A stretch of DNA of 17,367 nt from an uncultured Alphaproteobacteria bacterium (GTDB lineage: Bacteria; Pseudomonadota; Alphaproteobacteria; UBA7887), in the NCBI GenBank assembly GCA_913044255.1, contig CAJWOI010000016.1:1-17367 (forward strand). The letters run 5' to 3'. Made by a program: the position numbers and the translations under genes. Shown here piece after piece: positions 16,225 to 17,367 of this stretch (the stretch's first letter is position 1; every line of letters begins with the position of its first letter). The notes beneath the pieces are model-generated. The model did not search any database. It was not told where the DNA came from and was given only the letters and a program-made list of their open reading frames with translations.

Positions 16225-17367
16225 TTACTCCGCCGGCCCAACAACCTCATTTGGGCGCCCAAACGCAGCCTCCATTTCGCGGCGGACAAGGACGGCATGA
16301 TCATTCTCATCAATGTCAACGTCGTTCCAAGTAAGCTGCGAACCCTCGGGAAGGTCGCGCGTTAACCTGACTTTATCGGAAAGACCGAGGGGTAAACCCC
16401 CTATTTCTAACGAGCGGTTAGCAGACATCTGTTGCCCCCAAACACAATAACCGCCTTCTCCATCAAGAATTTCGCCAGTCTTTAAAGGACGCTTAGCCGT
16501 CGCGATGACATCGGAACAGAAAACGGAAGGAGCACCAGTAGCTTCTCCCCGCAATGCCGCCGAGGCCACGGAAATTCCCAGCTCAAGACCGATCATATGT
16601 ATTGGGCGGTAAAGTGATGCATATTCACGGCTGGAATCCGGCATCATATTATAATCTTCAAAACAGTCCCGAACGTATTCTGAGCCCGCCTCAACCACCA
16701 CAAAAGTGCCCATTTGCAAATGATTTTCGACGGGCTGCCAATCACGCTGTATTGACGACACTACCTCTGTCGTCCCTTTGTGGCTCACCTGCCCGCCCAC
16801 AGCAACCGGTTTACATACCTCGGCTAAATCATACATAGAAGCAGGCGGAAAATTTAACCCATCTGGTTGCGGTGTCAAACCAGTCGCGTTGCAAACAGCG
16901 GTCATCTCGATACCCGACTTGGACCCGTCAATAAAGCTGTTAAACATTTTCGGATTCATACCGCTCCGTTCGGCTCGTTCCGAACTAAGACCGTAGTTGG
17001 GCCAAACGGTGTCAGGGGTCGATCGGTGAAAGTTCGGGTGGTATCGTGTGCCCTTCCCAGCTGATACTACGTCGAAACCGGCCGCGCGCGCCCAATCCAC
17101 TTGTTCACAAATTAGCGCTGGCTGATCTCCGTAAGCAAGACTGTAGACTAACCCAGCTTCCGTGGCCTTGCGCGCGAGCAACGGACCCGCAACCACATCG
17201 GCCTCGACATTTACCATAATTATATGGCGCCCTTGATCAATGGCTTTGAGGCAGTGGCGTATTCCGGCCGCGGGATCTCCCGTGGCTTCAATCAATACCT
17301 CCAAACCATCGGATTCAATAAGGGATGCAGTATTTTCCGTTAGAAACGTTGCCCCACTCTTCAGCGC
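16225..17367 (-). CDS. NAD(P)-binding oxidoreductase with C-terminal SAF domain (COG4091, homoserine-dehydrogenase-like/DRL-like), 5' end cut by the window
   Basis: The frame is open to the window edge, so the N-terminus, including the Rossmann glycine motif, is missing; 380 residues remain of an expected 430-450. The TTG at 17304 inside the frame is not a real start. The visible part begins with the end of the nucleotide-binding domain (EVLIEATGDP, about 22-31; VNVEAD, 52-57). It continues through the family segment SAGKGTRYHPNFHRSTPD (102-119) and ends in a SAF domain (about 285-353: IATAKRPLKTGEILDGEGGY, LPEGSQLTWNDVDI). Proteins of this family are often labelled predicted homoserine dehydrogenase or FlgA-like. 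The DXR-like enzyme DRL of Brucella, which makes MEP for isoprenoids, belongs to the same wider family, but most members have no proven reaction. It converges on the SDR gene. The substrate is unknown. Confidence 0.85.
   Translation of the reverse strand, partial: ALKSGATFLTENTASLIESDGLEVLIEATGDPAAGIRHCLKAIDQGRHIIMVNVEADVVAGPLLARKATEAGLVYSLAYGDQPALICEQVDWARAAGFDVVSAGKGTRYHPNFHRSTPDTVWPNYGLSSERAERSGMNPKMFNSFIDGSKSGIEMTAVCNATGLTPQPDGLNFPPASMYDLAEVCKPVAVGGQVSHKGTTEVVSSIQRDWQPVENHLQMGTFVVVEAGSEYVRDCFEDYNMMPDSSREYASLYRPIHMIGLELGISVASAALRGEATGAPSVFCSDVIATAKRPLKTGEILDGEGGYCVWGQQMSANRSLEIGGLPLGLSDKVRLTRDLPEGSQLTWNDVDIDENDHAVLVRREMEAAFGRPNEVVGPAE

Larger units (their letters stand above)
16039..16245 (+). 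pseudogene. Possible decayed coding fragment between the SDR and SAF-domain genes
   Basis: Two adjoining plus-strand frames read like protein. Frame one (from about 16039) gives VNIALGPNVIAQLAV and stops at 16084. Frame two (from 16079) continues as QFDPAIHAV, FALEDASVALLQERLVG and FFTETMKEYQVRFYSAG, and stays open into the 3' end of the neighbouring antisense gene. A single frameshift near 16079-16083 would join them into about 70 residues. No start codon with a ribosome binding site precedes the fragment, and I do not recognise the family. This may be the 3' remnant of a lost gene, or chance; two hairpins in the same span may simply be terminators. Confidence 0.27.

Noticed and set aside
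16225..17304. Reading the SAF-domain gene as complete from the TTG at 17304
   Set aside because: The frame continues without a stop to the window edge with family-like sequence (SGATFLTENTASLIE), and the Rossmann motif is otherwise missing; the gene is truncated by the window.
16225..17367. Naming this gene homoserine dehydrogenase (hom)
   Set aside because: The C-terminal SAF domain and the KGTRYHPNFH segment place it in the COG4091 family, not among canonical Hom enzymes with an ACT domain.

Overview
The window looks like chromosomal DNA of an alphaproteobacterium. The evidence is the character of the proteins (ClpS/ClpA, a SPOR-domain D,D-carboxypeptidase, an AlaC-type aminotransferase, GlpX, RecJ, and a homoserine-dehydrogenase-like protein with a SAF domain) and the gene order aminotransferase - glpX - recJ, which is characteristic of that class. 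Base composition is roughly balanced. Order or genus cannot be fixed from the sequence alone; a marine or Rhodospirillales-like lineage is only a guess. No tRNA, rRNA, CRISPR array, insertion sequence or phage gene was recognised.

Layout from left to right. Positions 1-199 are an AT-rich end. clpA (200-2512) and clpS (2551-2880) form a minus-strand protein quality-control operon, with a small perfect hairpin in their 38-nt gap. A 467-nt divergent spacer (2881-3347) carries a perfect dyad and a good promoter candidate. It leads into a plus-strand D-alanyl-D-alanine carboxypeptidase (3348-4640). That gene converges on a tight four-gene minus-strand operon, transcribed gmd, galU, ugd, pmm/pgm (9423 down to 4734), which makes activated sugars (GDP-4-keto-6-deoxymannose, UDP-glucose, UDP-glucuronate, mannose-1-P/glucose-1-P) for exopolysaccharide or LPS. 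Upstream of it, also on the minus strand, lie an OmpA-like lipoprotein (14827-13766), alaC (13705-12485), glpX (12275-11295) and recJ (11287-9512). The homoserine dehydrogenase gene usually found between alaC and glpX is missing.

The right end holds a divergent plus-strand SDR oxidoreductase (15256-15999), preceded by a palindromic operator-like element. It converges on a minus-strand NAD(P)-binding/SAF-domain oxidoreductase of the COG4091 type that runs off the window edge. The spacer between those two contains terminator-like hairpins and a possible decayed coding fragment.

Functionally the window is mostly housekeeping and envelope biology: N-degron proteolysis, peptidoglycan trimming, sugar-nucleotide supply, an outer-membrane/peptidoglycan linker, gluconeogenesis, alanine synthesis and DNA repair. 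I see no clearly new defence or metabolic system. The parts most worth a second look are the lost hom gene, the operator-like element before the SDR, the DRL-like SAF oxidoreductase, the decapeptide repeats in the OmpA lipoprotein and the putative gene relic near 16040-16240. Several start codons were moved inward from the longest open frame, because the longest frame begins with TTG or GTG; reasons are given in each entry.
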